From: Dama dama
Lineage: Eukaryota; Chordata; Mammalia; Artiodactyla; Cervidae
Length of the DNA: 64,000 bases
Reading direction: 5' to 3'
Assembly: GCF_033118175.1 (NCBI RefSeq)
Contig: NC_083681.1
Span: forward strand, 16,448,001 to 16,512,000
Shown one piece after another: positions 1-10,981 of this stretch; positions within the stretch are counted from its first letter, which is position 1, and each line of letters starts with the position of its first letter. The notes under the pieces are model-generated. The model saw nothing but the letters and a program-made list of their open reading frames with translations. It was not told the DNA's origin and searched no databases. The position numbers and the translations under genes are program-made.

Positions 1-303
1 CCTGGGTGCTGGCATGGGATAGGAGGTACTGAATGAATAGTAGCTCTCCTGATCAACATTGGGAACCAAGACCTAGGTCCATTATAAATTCACTATCCTA
101 CTAGACCAGCCAGTCAATCGACCTTCCCTTGTCAATTGTCCTACTCCATCACGAGGTATCTTTTCCACTAACTTCAGCCTCCTGAAAAAATAGAGTCCCT
201 TTAAGGATGCCATATCCTTACAACTCCAACACCATATTTGTCTTGATGACTAAACTCACTTCTGCAGCAACAGTTTCTGTGCTGCTTTCTCCACTCATCA
301 CAG

Positions 304-304
<1 letters not shown>
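1..304. other. Unique sequence, no feature recognised
   Basis: AT-balanced sequence with no recognisable coding frame or repeat. It ends at the CA microsatellite. Confidence 0.5.

Positions 305-347
<43 letters not shown>
305..347. repeat. (CA)n microsatellite
   Basis: An uninterrupted run of 43 bases of alternating C and A (about 21.5 units). The Cys-Val frames reading through it on the opposite strand are artefacts of the repeat. Pure dinucleotide runs of this length are usually polymorphic in ruminants, so this is a likely marker locus. Confidence 0.97.
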
Positions 348-350
<3 letters not shown>

Positions 351-1343
351 TCCACAAGCATAGTACCCTGTTGTCCACATAGATAATCCATGCAGTCTCC
401 CTGTGGACAAGGACCTATTTGGCACCAACGTAAGAGATGGATCCTCGACAGCAAGCAAAGGGAACTGACTTCATTTTAGGTGCTGACTCCAGCATGCCGT
501 TGCTGATTCAGAATGAAGAGATAGTTGTCCAGAAACCTATGGAGGTTCTCTCCAGCCTGTGAAGAACAAATCGTAATTCCACAGCATCCTATATATGATA
601 CTGAACAGCTGCAGTTGCTCTGAGATTTTTAGACACAGTGATAAACTGTGTGCAGTTCCCCAAAAGCAGCCATCCTTGCTGACAGGTAACAGAAGCGGGG
701 AAGAAGACCGGAGAGAAGAGAAGGGCCATGGAATATTCTCCCCTCTGCCTCTCAGAATTCATGCTGAACTCCCGAATACCTACCGTGCAGGTCGGTCTGG
801 AGCTGGCACACCCGCTATTTCTACAGTGTTGTAACAAAAATGTTAGGTATCAAAATCACTATTGGTAGCTTTCTGACTAAAACTTAAATATAGGAGTACC
901 TTGAAGAAGCAAGACTTCTTTCCTCTTCTCTCACCTCTCAGATAATATCATCCACCCTCTTCTTCTCCTTTCAGTCTTTCTTCTATTTTGACCAATCTGT
1001 CACTCAAGCTCCTAAGTTGATAGGAGGATTTAAGAATATCACACTTTCCTAACTTCATTTGAAACTAGGCTTCTGAAAGCCCTGGAATCTTTGGAAAAAT
1101 CACCCACTCTGACTGGGATTCCCTGGCCTCAGAAACTGCAAAAGGACCTTCCAGCTCTCAGGGAGCGCCCTGTGGAGGGAGCATGACTACGAGGGTGACC
1201 GAGGAGGAATAAGAGCAGGGGAAACGGAAAACTAAAGTCTGAGTCAGGAGGCTGAGTTTTGGCAGAGACAAGGCAAGTTTAAAGGCAAAAACAGAGTCAG
1301 GGGCCAAACTTGAAGACTGAGGTGAGACTGAATATGGGAGAAT
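348..1343. other. Unique sequence, no feature recognised
   Basis: About 1 kb without an identifiable repeat. Small frames of about 80 codons on both strands overlap each other around 590-840 and show no family resemblance. I see nothing I can support as a gene. Confidence 0.5.
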
Positions 1344-1357
1344 AAGAAAGAACGTGA

Positions 1358-1482
1358 AGAATTCACTGGTGGTCCAGTGGTTAGGATTCTGGGCTTTCAC
1401 TGTTTGCCGGGGGCCCTGGGTTCAAACCCTGGTTGGGAAAATAAGATCTTGCAAGCAGCATGAAGTGGCCAAAAAAGAAAGA
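1358..1482 (+). mobile_element. CHR-2-type tRNA-derived SINE
   Basis: The segment opens with a tRNA-like head ('ggtggtccagtggttagg') followed by a B-box-like 'gggttcaaaccctgg' and a body ending in 'gtggccaaaaaa', the layout of the cetartiodactyl CHR-2 SINE. It is flanked by an imperfect duplication: 1344-1357 resembles 1483-1496 with two mismatches. A GAAA-rich tail merges with the right-hand copy. Non-autonomous; its internal Pol III promoter is probably dead. Confidence 0.85.
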
Positions 1483-1496
1483 AAGAAAGAACACGA

Positions 1497-2719
1497 TGAG
1501 CTGGCACATGTAGACAGCATAAAGAATCAGGGGTGGGAAATGGACATATGCAGACCTTTTATTGGGTTTATTTGTCTGGAGAGGCCAGGTCTGTTTCAGG
1601 GAGCCAGGTAGGACAGAACAGCATCCCCTCTGACCATCCACCTCTTCAGTCCAAGCAGATTAATCTTTGTGTTTTAATGACACGGATCTATATTCTCCGA
1701 CCTGGGGCAGAGCAAGTCCAACAGTTGGCCCAGAATGAAATTTCCCACAGGCTGGGACTGATGAAAGGTGTGTGTTCCCTGAAAATGGAGAGAGGATGGG
1801 GTGAAGGCAGCTTGGAAATCCCAGAAATAAACAGGATCTGAGCCCAATACTCTTGAGAATGAAGTTTGGGCAGATCTCCAAGCCAAGGAGCCAGAAGCAA
1901 ATATTGGAAATCTGTGGTCAGAGGCCACAGGAGGAGCCAAGAGCAGAGTGTGGTGCTGGGAACTTATTTGAATCACCTGGCCAGGTGTGGGGTGGTCTCT
2001 GGGGCTCTAACATAGCTCAAAGTGAAGAAGGGTCTGCCTCAGCAAAAGGGCCATAGTGTAAGTCATCTTTCACCTTCTCCACCATCTGTTTTAAAGGTAA
2101 GGAATCAGGCTTAGAGCGTTTATGTAATCTTCAGGTCACTGGGGTTTCAGAAGAGGCTTGACTCCTAACCAGTACCTGCAGTGTGAGGCTGAGGGGACAA
2201 CATGTGTTCCTGAAACTAATCAAAGCTTTTTGTTTCTATCTGAAAAGTAGTAACCATGGAAATATCAATATTAAGCCTGAAGCTTTAGAGGGTGGTGTCA
2301 TTGTGAATTGTTTTTTCAGAAGGGCATGGAGAATAGAGTTTGTCTCTCATCTGATGCTCCAAGGATGCTGTTTGTTCTTTAGGTCACCGGGAGGGGTCCA
2401 TCAGGCTGATTGTTATTAACAGAGAGCAGCAATCTTGAATGCTGCGGACACAGGACAATGTCATCTGTACACAGCCCATAAATGAGGTCTCTAAACAAAC
2501 CATTCCTTCATCAGCAAGTATTTACTAAAAAGTTATCAGGTTCTGGAAAGGGACTGAATACTGAAGTGTAATTCTCTGTCTTCAGGATATTAACACACTC
2601 AGGTAAAGCAATAGGCAGCCCTTAGTTCGACTGTTAAGTAGTGACAATAAATCCAAGAGTTCAAAGGTCAAGATAGTATGGATTAGTACAGTTTCTTTCT
2701 CTCTTTCTTCCACCTTTCC
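1497..2719. other. Unique sequence, no feature recognised
   Basis: No young repeat is visible. Open frames of 70-100 codons overlap on both strands around 1530-1980, with no conserved domain and no consistent start or splice context, so I treat them as chance frames. Confidence 0.45.
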
Positions 2720-2825
2720 TTCCACAATATCCATGGAGATCCCATACAAAGGGCTGGGACATTCAGCAAACAAGGCAAAGAGGGTTCTCTGCCCTTTTGG
2801 AGCTTGCAATCTAGTTGAGAAAGCA
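2720..2825 (+). repeat. Probable L2 fragment
   Basis: Degenerate match to the L2 3' region: 'gggctgggacattcagcaaa' followed by a 'ctgcccttttggagcttgca' segment. These are the usual landmarks of old mammalian L2. It is strongly diverged, so its limits are approximate. Confidence 0.4.
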
Positions 2826-3140
2826 TCATTGCTCTGAAGAACAGGTAGAGTTTAAAATGCCTAATAGGAGTGGGGAGGGCTTTATGCCAGGGTCAACTGT
2901 AAGAACACAGTCCTGTCTGGGGATCAAGGGAGGAAGGTAAGGAATAATTGGACAGTCAAAGGGATGCTTGGCAATATTGTTCTGGTATAAAGGAGCTCTT
3001 TTATAAGGCAGGTGAGCCAAAGGGGCGATTTAAATTTATAAATCCACTGACTTTCTTTTCATTTTCATTTCTACGTTTCTCAAGAGAATGGCTTCTTTCT
3101 CATAGATTTGAATTTCCAGCTTGGATTTGACCTTCCTTAC
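2826..3140. other. Unique sequence, no feature recognised
   Basis: Nothing recognisable between the L2 piece and the Bov-A2 insertion. Confidence 0.4.
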
Positions 3141-3150
3141 ACTATCTGAT

Positions 3151-3398
3151 CGGAGAAGGCAATGACACCCCACTCCAGTACTCTTGCCTGGAAAATCCCA
3201 TGGACGGAGGAGCCTGGTAGGTTGCAGTCCATGGGGTCGCGAAGAGTCAGACATGACTGAGCGACTTCACTTTCACTTTTCACTTTTATGCATTGGAGAA
3301 GGAAATGGCAACCCACTCCAGTGTTCTTGCCTGGAGAATCCCAGGGATGGGGTCACACAGAGTCAGACATAACTGAAGTGACTTAGCAGTAGCAGCAT
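3151..3398 (+). mobile_element. Bov-A2 SINE (dimer of Bov-A units)
   Basis: Two related units follow one another. Each begins with 'ggagaaggcaatg' or 'ggagaaggaaatgg', passes through 'ccactccagt...cttgcctgg' and ends with 'gagtcagacat'. A 'cacttttcacttt' linker joins them. This is the Bov-A2 dimer derived from BovB ends. Perfect 10-bp target duplications 'actatctgat' flank it at 3141-3150 and 3399-3408. The second unit has an internal deletion after 'cccagggatgg'. Confidence 0.95.
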
Positions 3399-3681
3399 AC
3401 TATCTGATTTCTGTTACTTGCTTACAGGAAACCATTGTAGTTCAAGATGCAGCCAGCCATAGTGGAAACATGGTCAACCTGGGTAGATGTCAGTGAGTGT
3501 GGAAATGTGGAAATGCAGGGAGGCAGGGTCACCACTCAAAAGCCAAGGCTTCAGGAGAACTACAGTTCAAACCCTGGCACTGTAATCCATACTTGGAGGC
3601 ACAGCCATTAGGCAACAATTGCCAGTGAGAAGGCAGCCCCATCGAGCTGTATTGATTAATCTGTTCTATATGGCAGGTGCA

Positions 3682-3880
3682 GGCTTCCCAGGTGGCTCAG
3701 TGGGTAACAAATCCACCTGCAATGCAGGAGACTCAGGAGATGCAGGTTCAATCCCCGGGTTGGGAAGATCCCCTGGAAAGAGCATGGCAACCCACTCCAG
3801 TATTCGTGCCTGAACAATTCCATGGACAGAAGAGCCTGGTGGGCCACAGTCCCTGGGGTCACAAAGAGTCAGCACGTATG
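3682..3880 (+). mobile_element. Bov-tA SINE
   Basis: A tRNA-derived head ('cttcccaggtggctcagtgg') with a B-box-like 'ggttcaatccc' at 3745-3755 is fused to the BovB-derived body ('caacccactccagtattc', 'ccatggacagaagagcctgg', 'ggggtcacaaagagtcagca'). These elements depend on BovB enzymes for movement (established for the family). The reading frames across it are non-coding artefacts. Confidence 0.95.
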
Positions 3881-3895
3881 CAGGCATGTACCAGC

Positions 3896-5070
3896 TGTGC
3901 TCCTGGTGAGTAAAGGAGAGTCATTGGAGAATGGTTCCAGGCTCCGATCTTTGCACGGCATAAACACCTGAAGAGACAATTGGAATAATGCTAATAACAT
4001 TCTAGAATTAGATGGTCCTGTGGGAGAGTAGAGAAAAGGAAAGCTAACCACTTTAATCAACTTACAGAAAGCTTGGAAGGAAGAAAAGGATTAAGTGGTG
4101 TGGGCCAGGCTGATATCTGGACTGTCCTGGAATTCTAGCCATTCTGTGAGCACACCATGCATTGTAGCAACACAGAAGCTAGGCCATGTATTCGGCAAAG
4201 CTCTATCCTATGTAGGGTGGCTTACATGTGTAACCCAAATGTCAGCTGGGGTCATCTAGCCACTCCAGACCTAGCTTAAATCAGTTAGAATGATGATTAC
4301 ACATCTTAGGGAAGTTCAAAGTCTTTAAAAAAAATCTATCCCTGCCAATTCTTGATGAATTTGTTACCTTTAATGTATTCTCTGTTCTACATGACAGCAA
4401 CCCAGAAAAATTTTGTCTCCTTCCTTTATTTAGAAGGCAAAAGCAAAACAAAATAAACAAACCCTTTCAACATTGAAAACATTTATGAGTATAATAATTA
4501 TGATTCTAATATCCCAACTAAAGAGCCAAGAAAAACAATTTTAAGTTAAACATTAGTCATCTCCCTTTTAAAATTGTTCTTCAGCCTTCCTGACTTGGGA
4601 ATTTTCACTGGCCATTTGCCCCTGTGTCCATGGTACTACCCTCTCTCAATAATCTTCTCCACCCCGCTCTCTTTCCCCTTATCTCTTTCCCCCCTCCCAG
4701 AAAAATTCAGCATTGAAAGCCTTGGCCATTTAGAAAAACAGATTAGAAGAAAAAAGAGGGTCTTAGGGTCAGAGTGAGGGTAGCTGATGAATAATCTCTA
4801 AGATGTTGACTTTTCATTGCAGTCTAGTCTCTGGCATGCTTACCAGGGTTAGGAGAAGGGTTTGAATAAAGAGGCTGTTGTTGGACAGAAATCTAAGACA
4901 TAGCCATGCTTTCACTATTTCCTTCCTTCAAATCAAAATCTTATTGTCCTGGATCTCATTCCCTGTTCTCTTTTTCCTGAGAATGGATGAATAGGCCAAT
5001 GGGTCAATCAGACACTGAATCATGGAGCGAAAATCTGAGGGGAAGAAAGGAGGAGCAAAGACCAAGTGCT
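3896..5070. other. Unique sequence, no feature recognised
   Basis: AT-rich sequence without a recognisable repeat or coding frame. A pyrimidine-rich patch lies around 4625-4700. Confidence 0.45.
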
Positions 5071-5270
5071 TATCATCAAACACCTGCTATTTGCCAAGTG
5101 TTTTATTAAATAGCTATGTTTAAGGGAACTTATACACTCTCATCTGAGTCCTTGGTTTTATACTTCAGAAAACGAGATTTTCCAAAGTGAGAGGGTTGCT
5201 CTACATCTTGTATCAAAGGCAATGCCAGACACATTTCAAGCTTGACTCAGCCTAGTGTTCTAAAGAGCTT
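5071..5270 (+). repeat. Possible MIR/L2-type ancient repeat
   Basis: Weak resemblance to the shared 3' end of MIR and L2: 'acctgctatttgccaagtg', then an internal segment like the canonical 'seen in exon-like' gap, then 'cagaaaacgagatttt'. Diverged; the family call is tentative. Confidence 0.3.
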
Positions 5271-6020
5271 CATCCTTTCTTCATCCTTTGAGAAAATTCC
5301 TAAGATGGACATTCAAAGTATAACTTTCAGACAGTATAGTAGGGTAACATGGGTAGTTTAGTGGAAGGCAGGGAAATAATTTGGTGTGGTGATGGTGGGG
5401 AGCTGAAAGGCAGATCAGATCTAGCCCAGTCTTGTAAGAAAACTCCAGAAGCTTACTGCTGCCATAATTCACTTGCCAGTGCTGATGAGGTGTTGGTGTT
5501 TTATAACATTTCTCCTCCGTCTAGTGTTAAGGCTGGTACATTTGACTTCTGACCCAAGGGAACTCAGCTCAATAGATTTAGATGGACTACTCAACAGTCA
5601 AGTCTTCAGCTTTTACCATTGTAGACTTCCTACAACAAAGTATCCTTAAGACCAGTGGCCTCACTTAAGTTTGGAGTATCAGTGAGGCTTTGTGTGGTCT
5701 CAAGAGTCCAGGGCCTTCTCCAAGAGAGTTTCAACTCTCTAAAACAGCACACGGTCCACCAGGTGGAACTGGCTCAGTGAAATCACTGTTGTGTTTGGCC
5801 ATTCAACAACAGACAAAGACCCAACATGCCTTTGGCCAAAGACATTGGTTCAGTGACATGCACGTGACCCATATTGGAAAAGCCCAAAGCTCCTTCCTCA
5901 AGTACAAGTAATACTCTGCTACATGCAATACTTGACTTAAGCTGATTTGAGTTGATTCCTCTCATTTTCACTAAGAGTCATAAAAAGTATAGTAATCTCC
6001 TAGTTTAAAACATAGAGAGT
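5271..6020. other. Unique sequence, no feature recognised
   Basis: No repeat or gene recognised. Frames of 60-73 codons occur on both strands without any family similarity. Confidence 0.45.
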
Positions 6021-6021
6021 G

Positions 6022-6231
6022 GGACATCCCAGGTAGCTCAGTGGTAAAAAATCTTCCTGCCAGTGTAGGAGACTCAGGTTCAATCCTTAGGTTGGGAAGA
6101 GCCCCTGGAGAAGGAAGTGGCAACCCACTCCAGTATTCTTCGCTGGGAAATCCCATAGATAGAGGAGGCTGGTAGGCTACAGTCCATAGGGGTTGCAAAC
6201 AAGTTGAGCACAATTTAGCAACTAAACAACA
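6022..6231 (+). mobile_element. Bov-tA SINE
   Basis: Full Bov-tA layout: head 'catcccaggtagctcagtgg', B-box-like 'ggttcaatcc', body 'caacccactccagtattctt' and end 'agttgagcacaatttagcaa'. Several substitutions relative to the younger copies (for example 'gatagaggaggctgg') suggest an older insertion. Confidence 0.93.
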
Positions 6232-7195
6232 ACCGCACTTAGCACAGAATATGTGAGCCACAGATCCTTATTAAATTAAATGGAAAATCAGAGCAATTTT
6301 GTGAATGGGTAAAAAAATCACAATCATAAAGACAGCAGCTTCCAAAGCAATATAAATTGGGTTCCAATTATTTTAGGTGTGCTAGCCTTGTTTTTCCAAC
6401 CAATGAGAAAACTCTAGAACACCAAATCCCTGATTATATAGTCTGGTATTTCCAAAAGTGTATTGTATACACAGTAGGTATTCAGAAAATTTTATTTAAT
6501 TGAAGGGCTCTGAATGCAATTGGAACCCCAAATGTTGGGTGATACAATCCCTTAATAAAGGCTATCCAGAGGTCACAATCTGGAGCACCATCGTTAAACT
6601 CAGCAAAGAAGAATACAAAGTTCTGCTTAGCCCACTCCATCACTAATGAGGAAGGTACTGATCTTTAGCGAGTCATGCAATTAATGGAGATTTCAACAGA
6701 TCCTTAGGCATATAACAAACCTTCTCTGTCACATGCCTGCCAAGGCCTGTTTCCTAACCCGGAGGCTATTGTTTCACTTACCATTTGATATTAAACATTG
6801 ATGACTTCACCAGCTATTGAGAACTTGGGCTCAGGTCTCAACAGGTAGGAAGGCTTTGAACTTGCCATCTGTGTATAGCACTGTAGACTCCAGAATTTTC
6901 AGGCACTTCAACTTTCTGGCTGCAGGGGCTTAATTACAGATTCGAGTGGAAGAGAAGGAGGATACCTGCAATAGCAGGAAGTGGGAGAGGTCGGCAAGTT
7001 GCTGTTGGAATGTTGAGAATGTCCAACCCCTTGGGAGGAGTCTAGCTTACCATCTTACCGTTAACCAACACAATAAATCTCTAATTCCCCAATGCCCTCT
7101 TGATGTCAGTCTACATATTGATTGGATAGCTGGGTGGCAAGAGGTGGACGCAGTGGAGTGAGGAAGGGGGAAAGTGATTTTAAGATGAATGGATA
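6232..7195. other. Unique sequence, no feature recognised
   Basis: No recognisable repeat. The frame at 6946-7161 (71 codons) has no family resemblance and no supporting context. Confidence 0.45.
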
Positions 7196-7275
7196 ATCAG
7201 CCAAGTAAAAGGAAGAACAGAAGAAGGAGACAAGGGAGGAGGAGGAGAAGGAGAGGAAAGGGAGAAGGAAATGAA
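7196..7275 (+). repeat. Purine-rich low-complexity tract
   Basis: Dense GA/GGA repeats ('gggaggaggaggagaaggag') with almost no pyrimidines. Such tracts can form unusual DNA structures, but here it looks like ordinary low-complexity sequence. Confidence 0.85.
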
Positions 7276-7326
7276 GCAGAATTCCTCTTTGAATCTGAAT
7301 TCTGTGACCATTATCTCTTTCTTTAA

Positions 7327-7460
7327 AGAAAATTAATTTTTTTGGAGTATAGTGACTTTATAATATTGGGTCAGTTTCTACCGCACAGCAGTGAATCATC
7401 TGCACAGTTTACACTCATCTCTTCTTTTGTGAATTTCCCTCCCATTTAGTGTGACAGTGA
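7327..7460 (-). mobile_element. L1 (artiodactyl) 3' end, antisense
   Basis: Reads as the reverse complement of the artiodactyl L1 3' end: 'ttggagtatagtgactttat', 'tcagtttctaccgcacagca' and 'tgtgaatttccctcccattt' correspond to segments just upstream of the L1 poly(A). Only the last ~130 bp remain. Confidence 0.7.
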
Positions 7461-8289
7461 TCTCTTGGTGAGATTTTTTTAGTGCCAAAAATAGAACCCC
7501 AGAGGTAGTGGTCATGTGCTCAAGGGAGTTCAGCAACCCGAAGACCTAGATCCTGCTTAACCACTAAGTAGCCAACCTGGGTGGTCACTTCCTCTCTTTG
7601 GGCCTTGGTTTTTGCCTACTGTGTGAAAGAATAGGACCACACCAGCTCTCTGCAAACTTTGTCTTTCAGGTTGCAGCATTGTATTTTGTGCAGAAGCACA
7701 AATGAAGCAAGCAAAAACAGAATGGTTTTTACAGAAGTAGTTGTGGCAGGCTGATATTACCCTGAGTTTCCTATCCTCATAAAAGCCTCCAAATGCCATT
7801 GCACAAGAGTTCTTGAAGGTTCCCAAAGAGGAGTTTGAAAACTCCTTTAATGACATCTTATACCTCTTCCAGCATTAATATTCTATGGCCAGTGATCTAC
7901 ATCTAGGTTCTCACAGATCTTTGAGGAGGTGTTGTCTGAGGGTGGTACTTAGAAGAACCTGCACTCCCTGCCCTGACCCAGTGAAGAAACTACCATTGCT
8001 GAGAAGTAGGTGGGAAATAAGCCAGATGAACAGGCTTATCTCCAATATTGGAACATGCATTTCCATTTTCACCCTGCAGACCCATCACACAGATTATACA
8101 CTGATCATAGTTGCTTTTTCACTGAGGATGCCTAAAGATTCAGGGTCTGGCCTATGAGTATCTTAAAAAGAGTGAACACATTGCAATGAATTTATCCCAA
8201 GGGCATGCACATTTGCCAATGCTCTTTGTGAGCAGTGAGAAGCATTGGTCTATGAAGTGACTTGGCTGAGTATGTCTATGTGTGAGTGC
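7461..8289. other. Unique sequence, no feature recognised
   Basis: Frames of 99 codons (minus, 7557-7856) and 90 codons (plus, 7885-8157) are the longest here. Neither shows a motif, signal peptide or splice context that I can support. Confidence 0.4.
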
Positions 8290-8505
8290 GTGCTGTGTGT
8301 GTGCTAAGTCGCTCAGTCATGTCCAACTCTTTGTGACCCCATGGACTGTAGCCTGACAGGCTCCTCTGTCCATAGGATTCTCCAGACAAGAATACTGGAA
8401 TGGGATGTCATGCCCTGCTCTGACCCAGGGACCGAACTTGCATCTCTTGTGTCTCCTGCCTTGGCGGGTGAGTTCTTTACCACTAAGGCCTCCTGGGAAG
8501 CCCAT
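8290..8505 (-). mobile_element. Bov-tA SINE, antisense
   Basis: The reverse complement shows the Bov-tA head (tRNA-like, near 8490-8505) and BovB-derived body. On the plus strand the body reads 'ctaagtcgctcagtcatgtc' ... 'ccccatggactgtagcctga' ... 'gggaagccc'. It lies in a TG-rich stretch that hides the target duplication. Confidence 0.95.
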
Positions 8506-8894
8506 GTGTGTGCATATGTGTAAGACAGAACTTGTATTTCATCTCATAAATGCTCTCTTCAATCACCTCTACTTCACCTTGCAATTCTCTTCAGATGTCT
8601 AATAAATTCTAGCAAATTCTTCAAATATCTAGCAAGTTCTCCAAAATGCATCCTTGCAGAGCACCTTAGGCCTTGTATCTCCCATGAAACTTTCTTTAGA
8701 TATTCTGTGCTCTGTCCTGTAAATCTAGTGGTTGCCAATCACCATACACTTAATGTAATCTTTCAGTGTTGTTTAATCTTCCATCAGAGTCAGCCTCATC
8801 ACCCCAGCAAAATTAAGCCTATGTGAAATCAGGGACAGATCATGTTTCTCTGTACCCTACAATGCTGTACATGAGTAAATACTAGGTACGGTAT
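8506..8894. other. Unique sequence, no feature recognised
   Basis: A short imperfect direct repeat ('tctagcaaattcttcaaata' / 'tctagcaagttctccaaaat') occurs at 8608-8647. Nothing else was noted. Confidence 0.45.
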
Positions 8895-9085
8895 AGTGGA
8901 TGGAGCACAGTCTGTGAATCTGGTAAACCTGGCCCTGTTATATTCTAGCGGTATGACTTTGACTTAAACTATCCTTACCTGACTCATCTAATACCCACCT
9001 TATAGGGGTCATGTGGCAATAAATGATAATGCACATAAAGTGGCTGACACAGTGCCTGGCAAGTAGACCCTGTTAGTGTCATCCT
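8895..9085 (+). repeat. MIR SINE
   Basis: Follows the MIR layout: 'ggatggagcacagtctgtga' (head/core), a degraded 'gtatgactttgactt' for the usual 'tgtgaccttgggcaa', a 'ctgactcatctaatacccac' segment, and 'cacagtgcctggcaagtag'. Ancient and diverged. Confidence 0.75.
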
Positions 9086-9122
9086 GGAATCAATATATTT
9101 ATAGTGATAGGTAAGTAATGAT

Positions 9123-9707
9123 CCAAAATCACTGCAGATGGTGACTGCAGCCATGAAATTAAAAGACGCTTGCTCTTTGGAAGAAAAGTTATGACCAACC
9201 TAGACTGCATATTAAAAAGCAGAGACATTTCTTTGCTGGCAAAGGTCTGTCTAGTCAAGGCTATGGTTTTTCCACTGGTCATGTATGGACATGAGAGTTG
9301 GACTATAAAGAAAGCTGAGCGTTGAAGAATTGATGCTTTTGAAGTGTGGTGTTGGAGAAGACTCTTGAGAGTCCCTTGGACTGCAAGGAGATCCAACCAG
9401 CCCAACCTAAAGGAAATCAGTCTTGAATATTCAAGACTGACTGATGCTGAAACTGAAACTCCAATACTTTGGCCACCTGGTCTGAAGAGCTGACTCATTG
9501 GAAAAGACCCTGATGCTGGGAAAGATTGAAGGCAGGAGGAGAAGAGGATGACAGAGGATGAGATGATTGGATGGCATCACTGACTCAACAGACCTGAGTT
9601 TAAGCAAGCTCCGGGAGTTGGTGATGAACAGGGAAGTCTGGTGTGCTGCAGTCCATGGGGTCGCAAAGAGTCATACATGACTGAGCGACTGACCTGAACT
9701 GAACTGA
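9123..9707 (+). mobile_element. BovB LINE, 5'-truncated 3' end (585 bp)
   Basis: Contains the last part of the BovB ORF ('ccaaaatcactgcagatgg', then the segment encoding the HEIK-type region) and the full 3' untranslated tail ending 'gactgagcgactgacctgaa'. Perfect 10-bp target duplications 'aagtaatgat' lie at 9113-9122 and 9708-9717, so the 5' truncation point is exact. Stops break the ORF relic. The 139-codon antisense frame here is a by-product. Lacks endonuclease and catalytic RT motifs, so it cannot move on its own. Confidence 0.96.
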
Positions 9708-9782
9708 AAGTAATGATGTGAGGGACCTGTAGGGAAAAAGCTGAGAAGGATGTGAGTTTTGTGACTGGCTTCCCTGAAATGA

Positions 9783-9887
9783 CTTCCCTGGTGTCTCAGA
9801 TGGTAAAGTATCTGCCTACAATGTGGGAGACCCAGGTTCAATCCCTGGGTTGGGAAGATCTCCTGGAGAAGGAGAAGTGATTTCACT
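9783..9887 (+). mobile_element. Miniature, internally deleted Bov-tA SINE
   Basis: Only the tRNA-derived head (with 'ggttcaatccctgggttggg') and a short tail 'gaagtgatttcac' are present; the BovB-derived body is missing. Perfect 13-bp target duplications 'ttccctgaaatga' sit at 9770-9782 and 9888-9900. The whole 105-bp unit therefore seems to have inserted as such, or to have lost its middle afterwards. Confidence 0.85.
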
Positions 9888-9957
9888 TTCCCTGAAATGA
9901 ATCTTTATTTCTTCCATGTAAAAAAGCAGGCTTCCGGGTATGTCACCAATGGGGAAA

Positions 9958-10131
9958 GTGAAGTGAAGGTGTTAGTCACTCAGTCATGTCCAACTCTTTG
10001 CAACCCCATGGACTGTAGCCTCTGTCCATGGAATTCTCCAGGCAAGAATACTGGAGTCTTGACCCAGGGATAAAACCTGGGTCTCCTACATTACACACAG
10101 ATCCTTTACTGTCTGAGCCACCAGGGGAGTA
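9958..10131 (-). mobile_element. Bov-tA SINE, antisense, internally deleted
   Basis: The plus strand reads 'agtcactcagtcatgtccaa' ... 'aagaatactggagtcttgac' ... 'gagccaccaggg', the reverse complement of Bov-tA. Two short internal gaps are seen: the 'gccaggctcc' segment after 'gactgtagcc', and the stretch between 'actggagt' and 'cttgaccc'. It lies head-to-head with the miniature element at 9783-9887. Confidence 0.93.
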
Positions 10132-10422
10132 GGAAGCACATAATGCGATGAGTCAGAAGAATCTGGAAAGGTATATCTTAGACAGGGCTGGAAATGGGAT
10201 CTGGTCTAAAGGCTTATCCAGAAGAAACAGGGTATAGTTGAGATACATCCCAAGGAGGAAGGGTATCTTTGAATTTGTACATACAAATTGATAGAATTTC
10301 TTGAACTTCAAGAGTTTGTTGCAGATTGAAAGATGACAGGGAAACCATGATGGCTATGAGAGTTAAAGACATAACTGGTTTATCTAATGGTAAGTCAGAA
10401 AGTATGTGAAGAGTAATCTAAG

Positions 10423-10534
10423 GGGATTCCCTAACAGTCCAGTGGTTAAGATTGAACACTTTCACTTCTGAGGCTTCAATCATGGCCAGGGAACTAAGAA
10501 TCTCGAGCCGCATGGTATAGCAAAAAAAAAAAAA
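10423..10534 (+). mobile_element. CHR-2-type SINE
   Basis: Head 'gattccctaacagtccagtg', B-box position degenerated ('gcttcaatcatggcc'), body 'gggaactaagaatctcgagc' and a 13-base A tail at 10522-10534. Older than the Bov-tA copies, judging by its substitutions. Confidence 0.88.
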
Positions 10535-10968
10535 GGTCATCTGATCTAACCTCCTTTCCTTGTTGCCTGGGCCATAGTACCTCTTTCCATCCTAATGAAT
10601 GTAGCTATAGAATTTGAAGCTAAGCTGATGCTACCTCTAAAAGCTTTATACAGCCAATTGTCACCCTGTCATGAATCCAGGACTGACAAAATTCAGGGTC
10701 CTGCCAATCCCTTTGGCCACTGGTCTAGAAAACTACAAAAGTTCTAAATGATTTGCTATAACAGGTCTTAGCCCTAAAACGAATTTCAGTAATGATGGCA
10801 GCAGTTGTGGTCATCACTATTGTGAGGCCTAATGACTCAGAAGGCTGGGGATCATATGCATTGCTGATTTCTAGACATTGAGAAAGTCTCTCTCTTGGGA
10901 AAACGAGAGAGAAACTTTGCTTCCTTGTAGCCACCTGAAGTTGGTAACTGAAATAATTTGTACTGCTA
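10535..10968. other. Unique sequence, no feature recognised
   Basis: No repeat recognised. The 121-codon minus-strand frame (10725-11090) runs from the neighbouring SINE into this stretch and is not supported as a gene. Confidence 0.45.
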
Positions 10969-10981
10969 CAGTAATCCACAG

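Noticed and set aside
201..458. Cys/Val-repeat open frames
   Set aside because: They are translations of the CA microsatellite, not proteins.
9079..9498. 139-codon minus-strand frame
   Set aside because: Antisense shadow of the BovB 3' end.
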